27,222 nt of DNA from a virus. Positions 15,004 to 21,616 of the stretch are shown here, piece after piece. The DNA is taken from IMG/VR virus record IMGVR_UViG_3300040806_001924, positions 1 through 27,222 of that record. The stretch is one strand, 5' to 3'. The position numbers and the translations under genes were made by a program. Under the pieces are notes generated by a model. It saw only the letters and a program-made list of their open reading frames with translations. It made no database searches and was not told the origin of the DNA. Each line of letters begins with the position of its first letter. The first letter of the stretch is position 1.

Positions 15004-16055
15004 GATTTTTTACTGTAATATTCTTTAATTCGTTCTATCGTGTCTTCTTTATGTTTAATCTCACCCATCTTCTCAATAAATTCATTGATAGATGATTCAA
15101 TGTTTATGTCGCCTATATTATCATCTAATTCGATAGAGTCAAGTTCTTTTTTAATCGTAATATCATCAACAATCAAATTCACAGGGTTTTTTGAGTTAAG
15201 TTTGATCACCAATTTCTCAAGAGCAGCTTCTTTTACCTCCGTATCAACCTGTAATTTGCAATAATTATTCGAAACATCATCAAGATTTAAATCTTTTAAT
15301 TTAGATACCTTAATATATTTAAATTTTGGATAATCATTGTTATTTTTTACAAATTCACATTCACCTGTTGTAGTATCAAGGATGTGGAACCCATTTTCAT
15401 TGTCAACATCGTTAAAATCATGTTGGAATGGGCTACCAACGTAAGTTATAGACCCATTTTTATATTGTTTACTCTGATACTTGTGGAAGTGACCAGTATA
15501 AACATCTGCACCCGATTTAACCAACGATGATGAGTCTACACCTTTGCTACAGATGGTGTAATTGTTCATTTTAAAGTTTTTAATCTCAAAATGACCAAAC
15601 ACATAATCAGATTTCTCTAATTTTTCATCTTCACACCCCCAAGGGACAACCCCAATTGTTTTACCCCCCGAAGATTTGATTGTTTCTAGTTTATCATAAA
15701 CCGTAACGTTCTCCCACCCTTTAAACATCTGTAAAGAATGAATTTCTGAGTTATCTTTAAAATAACAATCATGATTACCAGTTAAAATATGAACATTTAT
15801 ATTTTTAGGGAACATATTCATAAGTTCAGATGAAACATCGAGTGTCATTACACTAATTTCATCCCTATAATGATGCCAATCACCTAAAATAAACACATGG
15901 TTTACCTTTCGTTTAATACATTCACCTATAAAATATTTAATCCACTTTTTTGAAGTTTCATAAAATTCTTCAGAGTTTTTATTTACACCAATATGTAAAT
16001 CACCTAATAGTGCTATTTTATTACCAACAGTTTTCATCTTTAAATTCATTTTCAT
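15000..16055 (-). CDS. 47: gp47-like recombination endonuclease subunit (Mre11/SbcD family)
   Basis: 351 aa (T4 gp47 is 339). Metallophosphoesterase motifs appear in the Mre11 order: LLGDLHIG at ~15-22, FILGDWHHYRDE at ~54-65, ILTGNHDCYF at ~93-102, FGHFE near 153 and TGHFHKYQSKQ near 189. The last ~100 residues are charged and probably contact gp46. It is the nuclease subunit of the gp46/47 end-resection complex. The start is uncertain: ATGs at 16055, 16049 and 16037 all overlap the gp55 gene, and 16037 (MKTVGNKIALLGDLH) would give the most family-like N-terminus. The best distinction from the other phosphoesterase (4280-5794) is the absence of an HTH region and the operon with gp55 and UvsW. 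Confidence 0.92.
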   Translation of the reverse strand: MKMNLKMKTVGNKIALLGDLHIGVNKNSEEFYETSKKWIKYFIGECIKRKVNHVFILGDWHHYRDEISVMTLDVSSELMNMFPKNINVHILTGNHDCYFKDNSEIHSLQMFKGWENVTVYDKLETIKSSGGKTIGVVPWGCEDEKLEKSDYVFGHFEIKNFKMNNYTICSKGVDSSSLVKSGADVYTGHFHKYQSKQYKNGSITYVGSPFQHDFNDVDNENGFHILDTTTGECEFVKNNNDYPKFKYIKVSKLKDLNLDDVSNNYCKLQVDTEVKEAALEKLVIKLNSKNPVNLIVDDITIKKELDSIELDDNIGDINIESSINEFIEKMGEIKHKEDTIERIKEYYSKKS

Positions 16056-16602
16056 CTTGATGGGCTATCCCATATTCATTTTCATAATCATCAAATATCT
16101 TTTCCCTGTAATTATTCAAGTCATTTTCAATCTTCTTCTCTTTATTTATCCTACCTATAAATGCATTACTAGCTGTTCTAGTGAAATATGAATGAATATT
16201 ATTTTGAGTTACTAACTTTTCTATTTTATCACCATATTCATCTAATTTAAATTCACCATCTTTATCAACTTCATATATTATATTACCATTACAATCCAAC
16301 TCAACCTCACCTAACTTATCATCAGGAATAACTTTGCAGTTTTTATCAAATACTGATTTTGTTATCCTCCACATCGCTTCACTATACATTTCGGCCCCCC
16401 AAGGGTTATCTTCCTTGAAATAATTTATAAAATTGGGCATATGGGATACACCATCAACAATTCGCCTAATATATATTCCTAATTGCTCTGTAAATACATC
16501 ATCATCATAATATTTTTTAACCTCAGTAACGAGGTCTTCATTTGCGACATAATATCTCCCTTGTTTGCGTCCTCTAGTTTCTTTTTTATTTTGTTTTTTC
16601 AC
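16021..16602 (-). CDS. 55: gp55-like sigma factor for late transcription
   Basis: 193 aa (T4 gp55 is 185). gp55 is a minimal sigma70-family factor that, with gp33 and the gp45 clamp, directs host RNA polymerase to TATAAATA late promoters. Matches seen by eye to T4 gp55: YYVANEDLVTEVKKYY (T4 YVNNKELLQAIIDW); then IYIRRIVDGVSHMPNFINY; AEMYSEAMWRI; and the best block IHSYFTRTASNAFIGRINKE (T4 [20 protein letters not shown]). A ~45-residue acidic segment (DCNGNIIYEVDKDGEFKLDE) is inserted compared with T4. The start codon is GTG, with AAGGAG at 16613-16618. It lies in the order UvsW-55-47 and overlaps both neighbours. The TATAAATA boxes in the window support its function. Confidence 0.82.
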   Translation of the reverse strand: MKKQNKKETRGRKQGRYYVANEDLVTEVKKYYDDDVFTEQLGIYIRRIVDGVSHMPNFINYFKEDNPWGAEMYSEAMWRITKSVFDKNCKVIPDDKLGEVELDCNGNIIYEVDKDGEFKLDEYGDKIEKLVTQNNIHSYFTRTASNAFIGRINKEKKIENDLNNYREKIFDDYENEYGIAHQDENEFKDENCW

Positions 16603-18064
16603 TAATGAATATCTCCTTATATTCTATTTTTTGGTCATCATAAATCCCTTTTCTTTTTTCAGCGTGTTTGCTACTGAATATCAAATTATCACATATATCA
16701 AAAAGAATAAACTTATCCTTTTGGTCATGCAACCTCAATCCACGACCAATTGACTGTATAGTTTTATTCCAAGCCTTTCCTATATAGTAAAATATACCAT
16801 AAGGAAGATTATTAATAGAAATTCCTGTAGAAAAAATCTGTGACATTGCGATGCATATAATATCATCTGACTTCTCCATCTCATCAGTGATTTTAGTCCT
16901 CTCATCAACAGACATAGACCCTCGTATGAAATAAACTCGTTTATTCTTTTCATTTTTAAATACCTCCTGTAGTTTTTCGCCTTGTTCTATCCTATCAACT
17001 AATAGTAAAACATTACCCCTCAACTTACAAACTATTTTTTTAATTATATTATTTCTATACTCGGAATATGTTATATATTCGATTTCAAGATTGTAATTCT
17101 CAATTTCTGGGTTATCTTTACTCTCAGACGTATAAATTGTTGACATATCAACATCATGCTCAATGTTAATCATTTTAACATCTATATTTGAAATATATTC
17201 ACCTTCTCGGAGTTCTTTAGATGTTTTAATATAAAATGGTCTACCAAAATACCCATATACTTTATCAGATTTATATGTCCTATCTTCTAAAGTTCCAGTA
17301 AACCCAAATACATGTTTATAATTATATTCCTTTAATAGTTTAGTAGCCTTTGGTTCTGGATCATTCCCAAATGAATGAACCTCATCATAAAAAAGGCAAT
17401 CTACCTTTTTAAAAAATTGTTCATATTCTTTTGACCTTTCCTTAGATGATTGAAGAAAACCAGTATTAACAATAACTACATTCGCATTCTCATCTAATTT
17501 ATCCTTCCCAGACCATTTAGAATATGTAAATGAACATTGATGTTTTTTAAAATCATTATACATCTGAGTAATAAGACCCAATCTAGGAACAACAATTAAA
17601 ATTTTTATGTTTTTGGACAATTTATGGTAAAGTGTTTCAACCATTGTCGAGATAATTAAACTTTTACCTCCACCTGTAGCAACTAAACATATTCCACCAC
17701 CCATTTTAAATGCATTTTCAACACTTTTTTTCTGATAGTCATAAATTTTTAACTTTTTATTAGGAACTTCTACCAAATCAACATTGATGGGATTTACCAT
17801 AATACTTTTAACCCTATCGGATAGTTCAAGTTTAACATCCCACTGTTCCCTTTCGATAAATTCTCTAACCCCCCACAGTAAACCTATATCGCAATACCCT
17901 TTTGTTGAGATTGAATACAGTCTTTTAGGTAAACTTGCATATTTAGTGAACCGAGCAGCAGGATTATCGTAAGAAAAATGATTCCTTATAGTATAGAAAT
18001 AAGGATTATTCTTATCGATGACACATCTACGCCCATCTAAATATGTAACTTTGATTTTATCCAT
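16586..18064 (-). CDS. uvsW: UvsW-like SF2 helicase
   Basis: 492 aa from the ATG at 18064 (MDKIKVTYLDGRRCVID); a longer frame to 18103 exists, but this start overlaps the previous stop by only eight bases and matches the T4 N-terminus. Motifs (numbered from this start): Walker A LVATGGGKSLI at ~126-136, DEAH-type box FYDEVHSF near 225, FGFTGTLEDR as motif III, and QSIGRGLRLHD as motif VI near 446. The N-terminal ~90 residues match the UvsW-type DNA-binding domain (FSYDNPAARFTKYASLPKRL; T4 FSFEADGYRFNPRFRYG). UvsW unwinds R-loops and branched DNA and drives fork regression in the change from origin to recombination-dependent replication. Overlaps gp55 by 17 bases. Confidence 0.93.
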   Translation of the reverse strand: MDKIKVTYLDGRRCVIDKNNPYFYTIRNHFSYDNPAARFTKYASLPKRLYSISTKGYCDIGLLWGVREFIEREQWDVKLELSDRVKSIMVNPINVDLVEVPNKKLKIYDYQKKSVENAFKMGGGICLVATGGGKSLIISTMVETLYHKLSKNIKILIVVPRLGLITQMYNDFKKHQCSFTYSKWSGKDKLDENANVVIVNTGFLQSSKERSKEYEQFFKKVDCLFYDEVHSFGNDPEPKATKLLKEYNYKHVFGFTGTLEDRTYKSDKVYGYFGRPFYIKTSKELREGEYISNIDVKMINIEHDVDMSTIYTSESKDNPEIENYNLEIEYITYSEYRNNIIKKIVCKLRGNVLLLVDRIEQGEKLQEVFKNEKNKRVYFIRGSMSVDERTKITDEMEKSDDIICIAMSQIFSTGISINNLPYGIFYYIGKAWNKTIQSIGRGLRLHDQKDKFILFDICDNLIFSSKHAEKRKGIYDDQKIEYKEIFISEKTK

Positions 18065-18320
18065 CTGTTTCACAACTAACGGGAAACATAGGCGATTCCC
18101 CATCTAAATTAAATTTAAATTTAATAGGTATTGATTTGTCAGTTTCTTTATTGATTTTGAAATAATCATATACATCATCCAAACTTTGATCTGATACATT
18201 AACAGCCAACCTAATAAGTTGTTTATCAACAATATAGGTTATTATACCAATACCATTTTTTAAATTATGATATTGTTCATTTATTGGGTATATTTTTTCT
18301 GATCTTTCAATAATTTTCAT
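18057..18320 (-). CDS. Small hypothetical protein (87 aa)
   Basis: Taken from the ATG at 18320 (MKIIERSEKIYPINEQYHNL), four bases after the previous stop; the longer frame to 18353 would overlap UvsY. It reads as an alpha/beta protein (GIGIITYIVDKQLIRLAVNV; SIPIKFKFNLDGESPMF). No family is recognised. Its position between UvsY and UvsW suggests a role in recombination, but nothing in the sequence proves it. Confidence 0.6.
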   Translation of the reverse strand: MKIIERSEKIYPINEQYHNLKNGIGIITYIVDKQLIRLAVNVSDQSLDDVYDYFKINKETDKSIPIKFKFNLDGESPMFPVSCETDG

Positions 18321-18324
18321 AATT

Positions 18325-18762
18325 TTACATCTCATCAATTTTAATAGTCTCAATCAAATTCTTAATATCCCAATTGATATTTTGGATCGCATAAACACTA
18401 TCACTAAAATATTCAACAAGTGCTGTTAAATTTTCTACCTTGTGGGTTATTTCTTTGTATTTCTTTGAATTTTTAAGAATCTCTTCAGCACCCTTTTTAA
18501 GAATCGGATGACCTGCATCTTCATGTTGTTGTTTAACAATATCGACACCCTCATCTAATATTCGTTCTTGTCGCCTTTTCAACTTAATTAATGCGGCTTT
18601 ATTATATGCCTTATAAGATATCCACTTACCCTTTATACCAGCCATTTTTAATAGCATTTCACGTAATCTAAGCTCATCAATACGTGTATCTTCGCCATAT
18701 TCTTTAGCATATTTGGCGATAATATCCATCAATTCTTCTGGTTCTTGATTTTCTTCTGACAT
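18325..18762 (-). CDS. uvsY: Probable UvsY recombination mediator
   Basis: 145 aa, all helical and charged (T4 UvsY is 137 aa). UvsY loads the UvsX recombinase onto gp32-covered single strands. Similarity seen by eye: RLREMLLKMAGIKGKWISYK then AYNKAALIKLKRRQERILDEG (T4 LQYEAANNVMLYSKWLNKHSSI, AQKKVALKARLDYYSG), and the C-terminal LVEYFSDSVYAIQNINWDIK (T4 LLDFCSGALDAIKSRGFAIK). The nearby UvsW gene, as in T4, supports the call. The match is weak enough that another small helical protein cannot be excluded. It opens the minus-strand operon; only 17 bases separate its ATG from the divergent plus-strand ATG at 18780, so its promoter must lie inside that gene. Confidence 0.68.
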   Translation of the reverse strand: MSEENQEPEELMDIIAKYAKEYGEDTRIDELRLREMLLKMAGIKGKWISYKAYNKAALIKLKRRQERILDEGVDIVKQQHEDAGHPILKKGAEEILKNSKKYKEITHKVENLTALVEYFSDSVYAIQNINWDIKNLIETIKIDEM

Positions 18763-18765
18763 TTT

Positions 18766-18773
18766 TATAAATA
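18766..18773 (+). promoter_or_regulatory. Putative late promoter, near-leaderless
   Basis: Exact TATAAATA on the plus strand, then six bases (TTTGAA) and ATG at 18780. It lies in a 17-base gap between divergent genes. Geometry is identical to the gp15 promoter (2471-2478). Confidence 0.6.
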
Positions 18774-18779
18774 TTTGAA

Positions 18780-19247
18780 ATGGGTATGTTTAAAAAATTA
18801 ATGAATGAAAATGTTATGTTCACCAAAAAGGGTGAGCGCAAATACAAACTAATTTTAAATCTTGAGAGAAAGTCTCAAGATTCTATTATTATACACTACG
18901 TTGATGATAAAATCAAGCATAAACTCCAAATAACTGAAAAATCTTTGGGTGATTATGATTTTATTAAACGAACTAAAAACTTTTTCTATAAAAAATACGT
19001 AAAACTCGACACACAAACCATTAATGAAATGGTAACAGGTGACGCTGGTGTTGGATCAACTGCTCCAGATCAATTCTCTGGTGATTTTTATGCTAAAGGT
19101 GATGCACGTAACCCATTTGGAACAGGTAATACAAAATTTCCCATCACAAGACGACCAAAAATCAAAGATACATTAATGAAAAATGTAGAAGACGAAAAGC
19201 CTAAGAAGAAAAAGAAGAAAAAGAATGGGAAAAAACAGCAAAAGTAA
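18780..19247 (+). CDS. Hypothetical late protein with poly-lysine tail (155 aa)
   Basis: Begins MGMFKKLMNENVMFTKKGER. Residues 1-70 are basic and mixed alpha/beta; ~85-120 are Gly-rich and low in structure (GDAGVGSTAPDQF; YAKGDARNPFGTGN); the C-terminus is a lysine run (KPKKKKKKKNGKKQQK) that would bind DNA or acidic surfaces. I do not recognise the family. The late-promoter motif six bases before the ATG suggests a virion or assembly role. It overlaps the following nuclease-like gene by 23 bases. Confidence 0.6.
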   Translation: MGMFKKLMNENVMFTKKGERKYKLILNLERKSQDSIIIHYVDDKIKHKLQITEKSLGDYDFIKRTKNFFYKKYVKLDTQTINEMVTGDAGVGSTAPDQFSGDFYAKGDARNPFGTGNTKFPITRRPKIKDTLMKNVEDEKPKKKKKKKNGKKQQK

Positions 19248-19794
19248 AATTGAGTATGACGGAATAAATTTTGATTCAAATGAAGAGTTAGAGTTTTACC
19301 ATTGGTGTATAGAGGCTAAAAGGTATAAGATTATTTCCGATTTCAAATATAATTGTGAGACATATCAGCTTTCACCGAAACAAACTACTGTTGAAATCAA
19401 GCAATTAAAGACCAAATCCAAAGAAGTAACCAAACATTTGTTTCACGAACACGTATATTCGCCAGATTTTCATTTATTTAAGGGTGAAAGATGGGGGGTA
19501 TTAGACAAAAACACTCTACTGTCACTTCATGGTTATAATAATGAGTTTGTGATTGATATCAAGGGTTCATTCCAGCTACATGATGGTTCAAGAAGCTTCT
19601 CTATCAATCAAAAATGGATGTTTGACAAATATCGCATTTATATTAATAAGGTTATACCAGAAAAGTTTTTTAAATTGACTTGGTTACCCGAAAAGTGTAA
19701 ATTTAGCCCAAAGAAAAAACAAATTCGTAAAAAGTATGAAGGAATACCTACAATCGCAGAAAAATTTGGAAATCTTGGGTCACAAGATAGTTAA
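19225..19794 (+). CDS. PD-(D/E)XK nuclease-like protein
   Basis: 189 aa. It begins MGKNSKSKIEYDGINFDSNE; the DGINFDSNEELEFYHWC pattern is typical of phage PD-(D/E)XK proteins (DUF1064-like, and T4 gp4-like head-completion nucleases share the layout). The likely active site is SPDFHLF (the PD) around residue 80, then EFVIDIKGSFQ (D-x-K) around 110, followed by a helix with QKWMFDK. T4 gp4 trims or protects DNA ends at head completion; DUF1064 proteins are proposed junction resolvases. Which applies cannot be decided by eye. It follows a gene with a late promoter, and overlaps both neighbours. Confidence 0.62.
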   Translation: MGKNSKSKIEYDGINFDSNEELEFYHWCIEAKRYKIISDFKYNCETYQLSPKQTTVEIKQLKTKSKEVTKHLFHEHVYSPDFHLFKGERWGVLDKNTLLSLHGYNNEFVIDIKGSFQLHDGSRSFSINQKWMFDKYRIYINKVIPEKFFKLTWLPEKCKFSPKKKQIRKKYEGIPTIAEKFGNLGSQDS

Positions 19795-20293
19795 TTTTGA
19801 TCAAGAAATCAGAAAACCAACCGAAATATTAATTTTAGATAACCTATATGATCAGAGGATCGATTTCGATAAGTTCAGTTTAGGATCAAAGTCATATAAG
19901 AGGTTATTTTTCAATTATTACATCAAGTATATGATTGAGTATATCAAAACTCAAGACAAGAAGATGTTGTTTGTTGTTTCAAAACCAATCAACTCAGAAT
20001 GTTACAAGTATTTTGATGAAGAACGATATCTAAAATCATATAAAACAAATATTACATCTCTTTTTAGGATGTTACCCATTTTAAACGTCACAAACACTGA
20101 ATTATATTTCGATCAGATTGTTGATGAATCTGATCCCGAACTAATTGATTGTTTTAGGAATTGTATTATCAATCAAAAAGATAGATTAACTAATAAGAGT
20201 TATAAGGATATCAAAAAACGTGTAGTTTATTACGATCTAAGCTATATTGATAATAAAATATTCAATGAACTCAGATATTCTAATATGTTCTAA
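19736..20293 (+). CDS. Hypothetical protein (up to 185 aa)
   Basis: Reads EILILDNLYDQRIDFDKFSL, then RLFFNYYIKYMIEYIKTQD, KMLFVVSKPINSE and a charged C-terminal half. I do not recognise the family. The ATG at 19736 overlaps the previous gene by 59 bases, which is long; a non-ATG start closer to 19790 (TTG codons lie in frame) is possible. It ends 14 bases inside the convergent 304-aa gene. The small palindrome AATATGTT/AACATATT (20282-20300) at the junction could weakly mark the end of both transcripts. Confidence 0.55.
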   Translation: MKEYLQSQKNLEILGHKIVNFDQEIRKPTEILILDNLYDQRIDFDKFSLGSKSYKRLFFNYYIKYMIEYIKTQDKKMLFVVSKPINSECYKYFDEERYLKSYKTNITSLFRMLPILNVTNTELYFDQIVDESDPELIDCFRNCIINQKDRLTNKSYKDIKKRVVYYDLSYIDNKIFNELRYSNMF

Positions 20294-21194
20294 ACATATT
20301 CCCCTTATGAATACAAGGAGCTAACAAATCTTTATATCGACCACCTAATTCATCAATAATATCTGATCCTTTAACTGGACTACATAGATAATCTTCAAGT
20401 TTTCTAGCAATCTTCATAAAATCGTCAAAACAAATCTTTCTATAATATTTCAACTTCAAAACTACGTTATAATTCAACTGTATAGCCTTTTGAATACCAT
20501 ATTTCTTCCGATTATTGATCGTATTTAACTTTTTATCATTGATATACACCATAAATTCATCCCATCGAGTAACATGTCTTACATCATTTGAGTGTTTAAC
20601 GAACCCTCTACCCTTTCTGCCAAACAATTTTGGTCGTTTATACTTAGAAATCTTACGAACTACCTTGTTCATGTATGGTTTACAGAAATAAAATGCCTGT
20701 AATTCTTCAATATTTTTAAGGATTTTAGCCTTTGTCTTATAAAAAATTACCCTATGAGCATAAATATCTTTACCCATCTCATCAAATTGTTTTTCTGTTC
20801 TATTCCACCTATATCCTTTTGTACTTTCACCTACCTCATAAGTTTCAATCCCACCACGCCTCTGTTTAACATATAAAATACCATGTTTCATCATCAATTC
20901 GATACAGATTCTATAGTATTTATCTGAACAATTTTTCTTTATTTTACTAGTAGCAATATATCCATAACTCTTTCTCTCAGATACATATGGGATATCGATA
21001 TTTGATAAGAAATTAATCAATCTGATATAATTTGTCTTTAATGTATCTGGATTGATCTTACGTGATAATCGTTGTCCTTTATTGAGTTTCCTAGATTCCT
21101 TATTAAAATCTATGCAGTCAACTAGTTCTCTAGGACAATATAAATACACTGAATCATCAAAATTCTTTGGTTTTTGTAGCATCGGATTTGTCAT
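20280..21194 (-). CDS. Basic hypothetical protein (304 aa), possible DNA-binding protein
   Basis: Not recognised. It is strongly basic, with many Lys, Arg and Tyr. Around residues 90-122 YYRICIELMMKHGILYVKQR followed by GGIETYEVGES reads like a winged-helix recognition unit (helix, then beta wing). Other segments are WNRTEKQFDEMGKDIYAHRV, RKISKYKRPKLFGRKGRGF and FDDFMKIARKLEDYLCSPVK. It has its own promoter (21204-21232) facing away from the 422-base non-coding region with hairpins. A winged-helix basic protein beside a structured control region fits an initiator or regulator; this is inference. It converges on the plus-strand gene with a 14-base overlap. Confidence 0.6.
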   Translation of the reverse strand: MTNPMLQKPKNFDDSVYLYCPRELVDCIDFNKESRKLNKGQRLSRKINPDTLKTNYIRLINFLSNIDIPYVSERKSYGYIATSKIKKNCSDKYYRICIELMMKHGILYVKQRRGGIETYEVGESTKGYRWNRTEKQFDEMGKDIYAHRVIFYKTKAKILKNIEELQAFYFCKPYMNKVVRKISKYKRPKLFGRKGRGFVKHSNDVRHVTRWDEFMVYINDKKLNTINNRKKYGIQKAIQLNYNVVLKLKYYRKICFDDFMKIARKLEDYLCSPVKGSDIIDELGGRYKDLLAPCIHKGNMFRTY

Positions 21195-21203
21195 CGTTTC
21201 AAT

Positions 21204-21232
21204 AATATAGCATATGGTTTTTAAAAAGTCAA
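21204..21232 (-). promoter_or_regulatory. Sigma70-type promoter for 304-aa gene
   Basis: Minus strand: -35 TTGACT (21227-21232), exactly 17 bases, -10 TATATT (21204-21209) preceded by TGC (extended -10). Nine bases separate the -10 from the ATG at 21194, leaving a leader of about two bases. Confidence 0.78.
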
Positions 21233-21292
21233 GGGTTTCGGAAAAGAAAAGAAAGGTTATCTATACATTACCAGATAAGGTCTAAATCTCCC

Positions 21293-21379
21293 TGTCACGA
21301 AGTGGCATATTGTTTCGAGCGTAGCGAGAACATCGTTTAAATAAAATAAAATAATACAAAATATCTCGCCGCAAGGCGA
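21293..21379. repeat. Cluster of three compact GC-rich hairpins
   Basis: (1) TGTCAC-GAA-GTGGCA at 21293-21307, a 6-bp stem (one G-T pair) with a three-base loop. (2) TTTCG/CGAGA within 21312-21331, containing GAGCG-TA-GCGAG. (3) TCGCC-GCAA-GGCGA at 21366-21379, a 5-bp stem capped by a GNRA-type tetraloop. They stand out as G+C islands in AT-rich DNA. None has a T-tract, so they are not plain terminators. Confidence 0.65.
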
Positions 21380-21384
21380 AAGTG

Positions 21385-21413
21385 TTGTAATCTTAATACT
21401 GATTTGGTATAAT
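21385..21413 (+). promoter_or_regulatory. Sigma70-type promoter with perfect extended -10
   Basis: Plus strand: -35 TTGTAA (21385-21390), 17-base spacer ending TGG, -10 TATAAT (21408-21413). A transcript would begin near 21420 and run about 197 bases before the glycosyltransferase ATG. Confidence 0.6.
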
Positions 21414-21581
21414 TATTTACTTCTGGGACTAGATTTTTTTTTATTTTAGATTGTATGTCGAAAATGGATGGAAAAAGGTGAATAGAAAGATAAAAATTAT
21501 ATAGTTAATAATAGATATTATATTAGAATACGTTGTAATTCCAGAGTCAATAAAACGGGGTAAGGTAGGGTGATAAAATAC

Positions 21582-21610
21582 TTGATTAATTGATAAATAT
21601 GTGATACAGT
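21582..21610 (+). promoter_or_regulatory. Possible start-proximal promoter for glycosyltransferase
   Basis: Plus strand: -35 TTGATT (21582-21587), 17 bases with TGA before the -10, -10 TACAGT (21605-21610), then six bases and the ATG at 21617. Each hexamer matches 4 of 6, but the extended -10 and the six-base gap match other promoters in the window. Confidence 0.45.
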
Positions 21611-21616
21611 AAACTT

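Larger units (their letters stand above)
21195..21616. other. Divergent non-coding control region (422 bases)
   Basis: The only long gap without genes. It holds one minus-strand promoter (21204-21232), an inverted repeat TTATCT/AGATAA (21257-21278), three compact GC-rich hairpins (21293-21379), and two plus-strand promoter candidates (21385-21413, 21582-21610). A T-run lies near 21434, then about 150 bases of plain AT-rich DNA. No tRNA or convincing ORF of more than a few codons is seen. Confidence 0.7.

Noticed and set aside
21281-21385. tRNA gene or CRISPR repeats in the GC-rich hairpins
   Set aside because: The hairpins are too short for a cloverleaf, lack a T-loop sequence and CCA end, and are not identical repeats with spacers.
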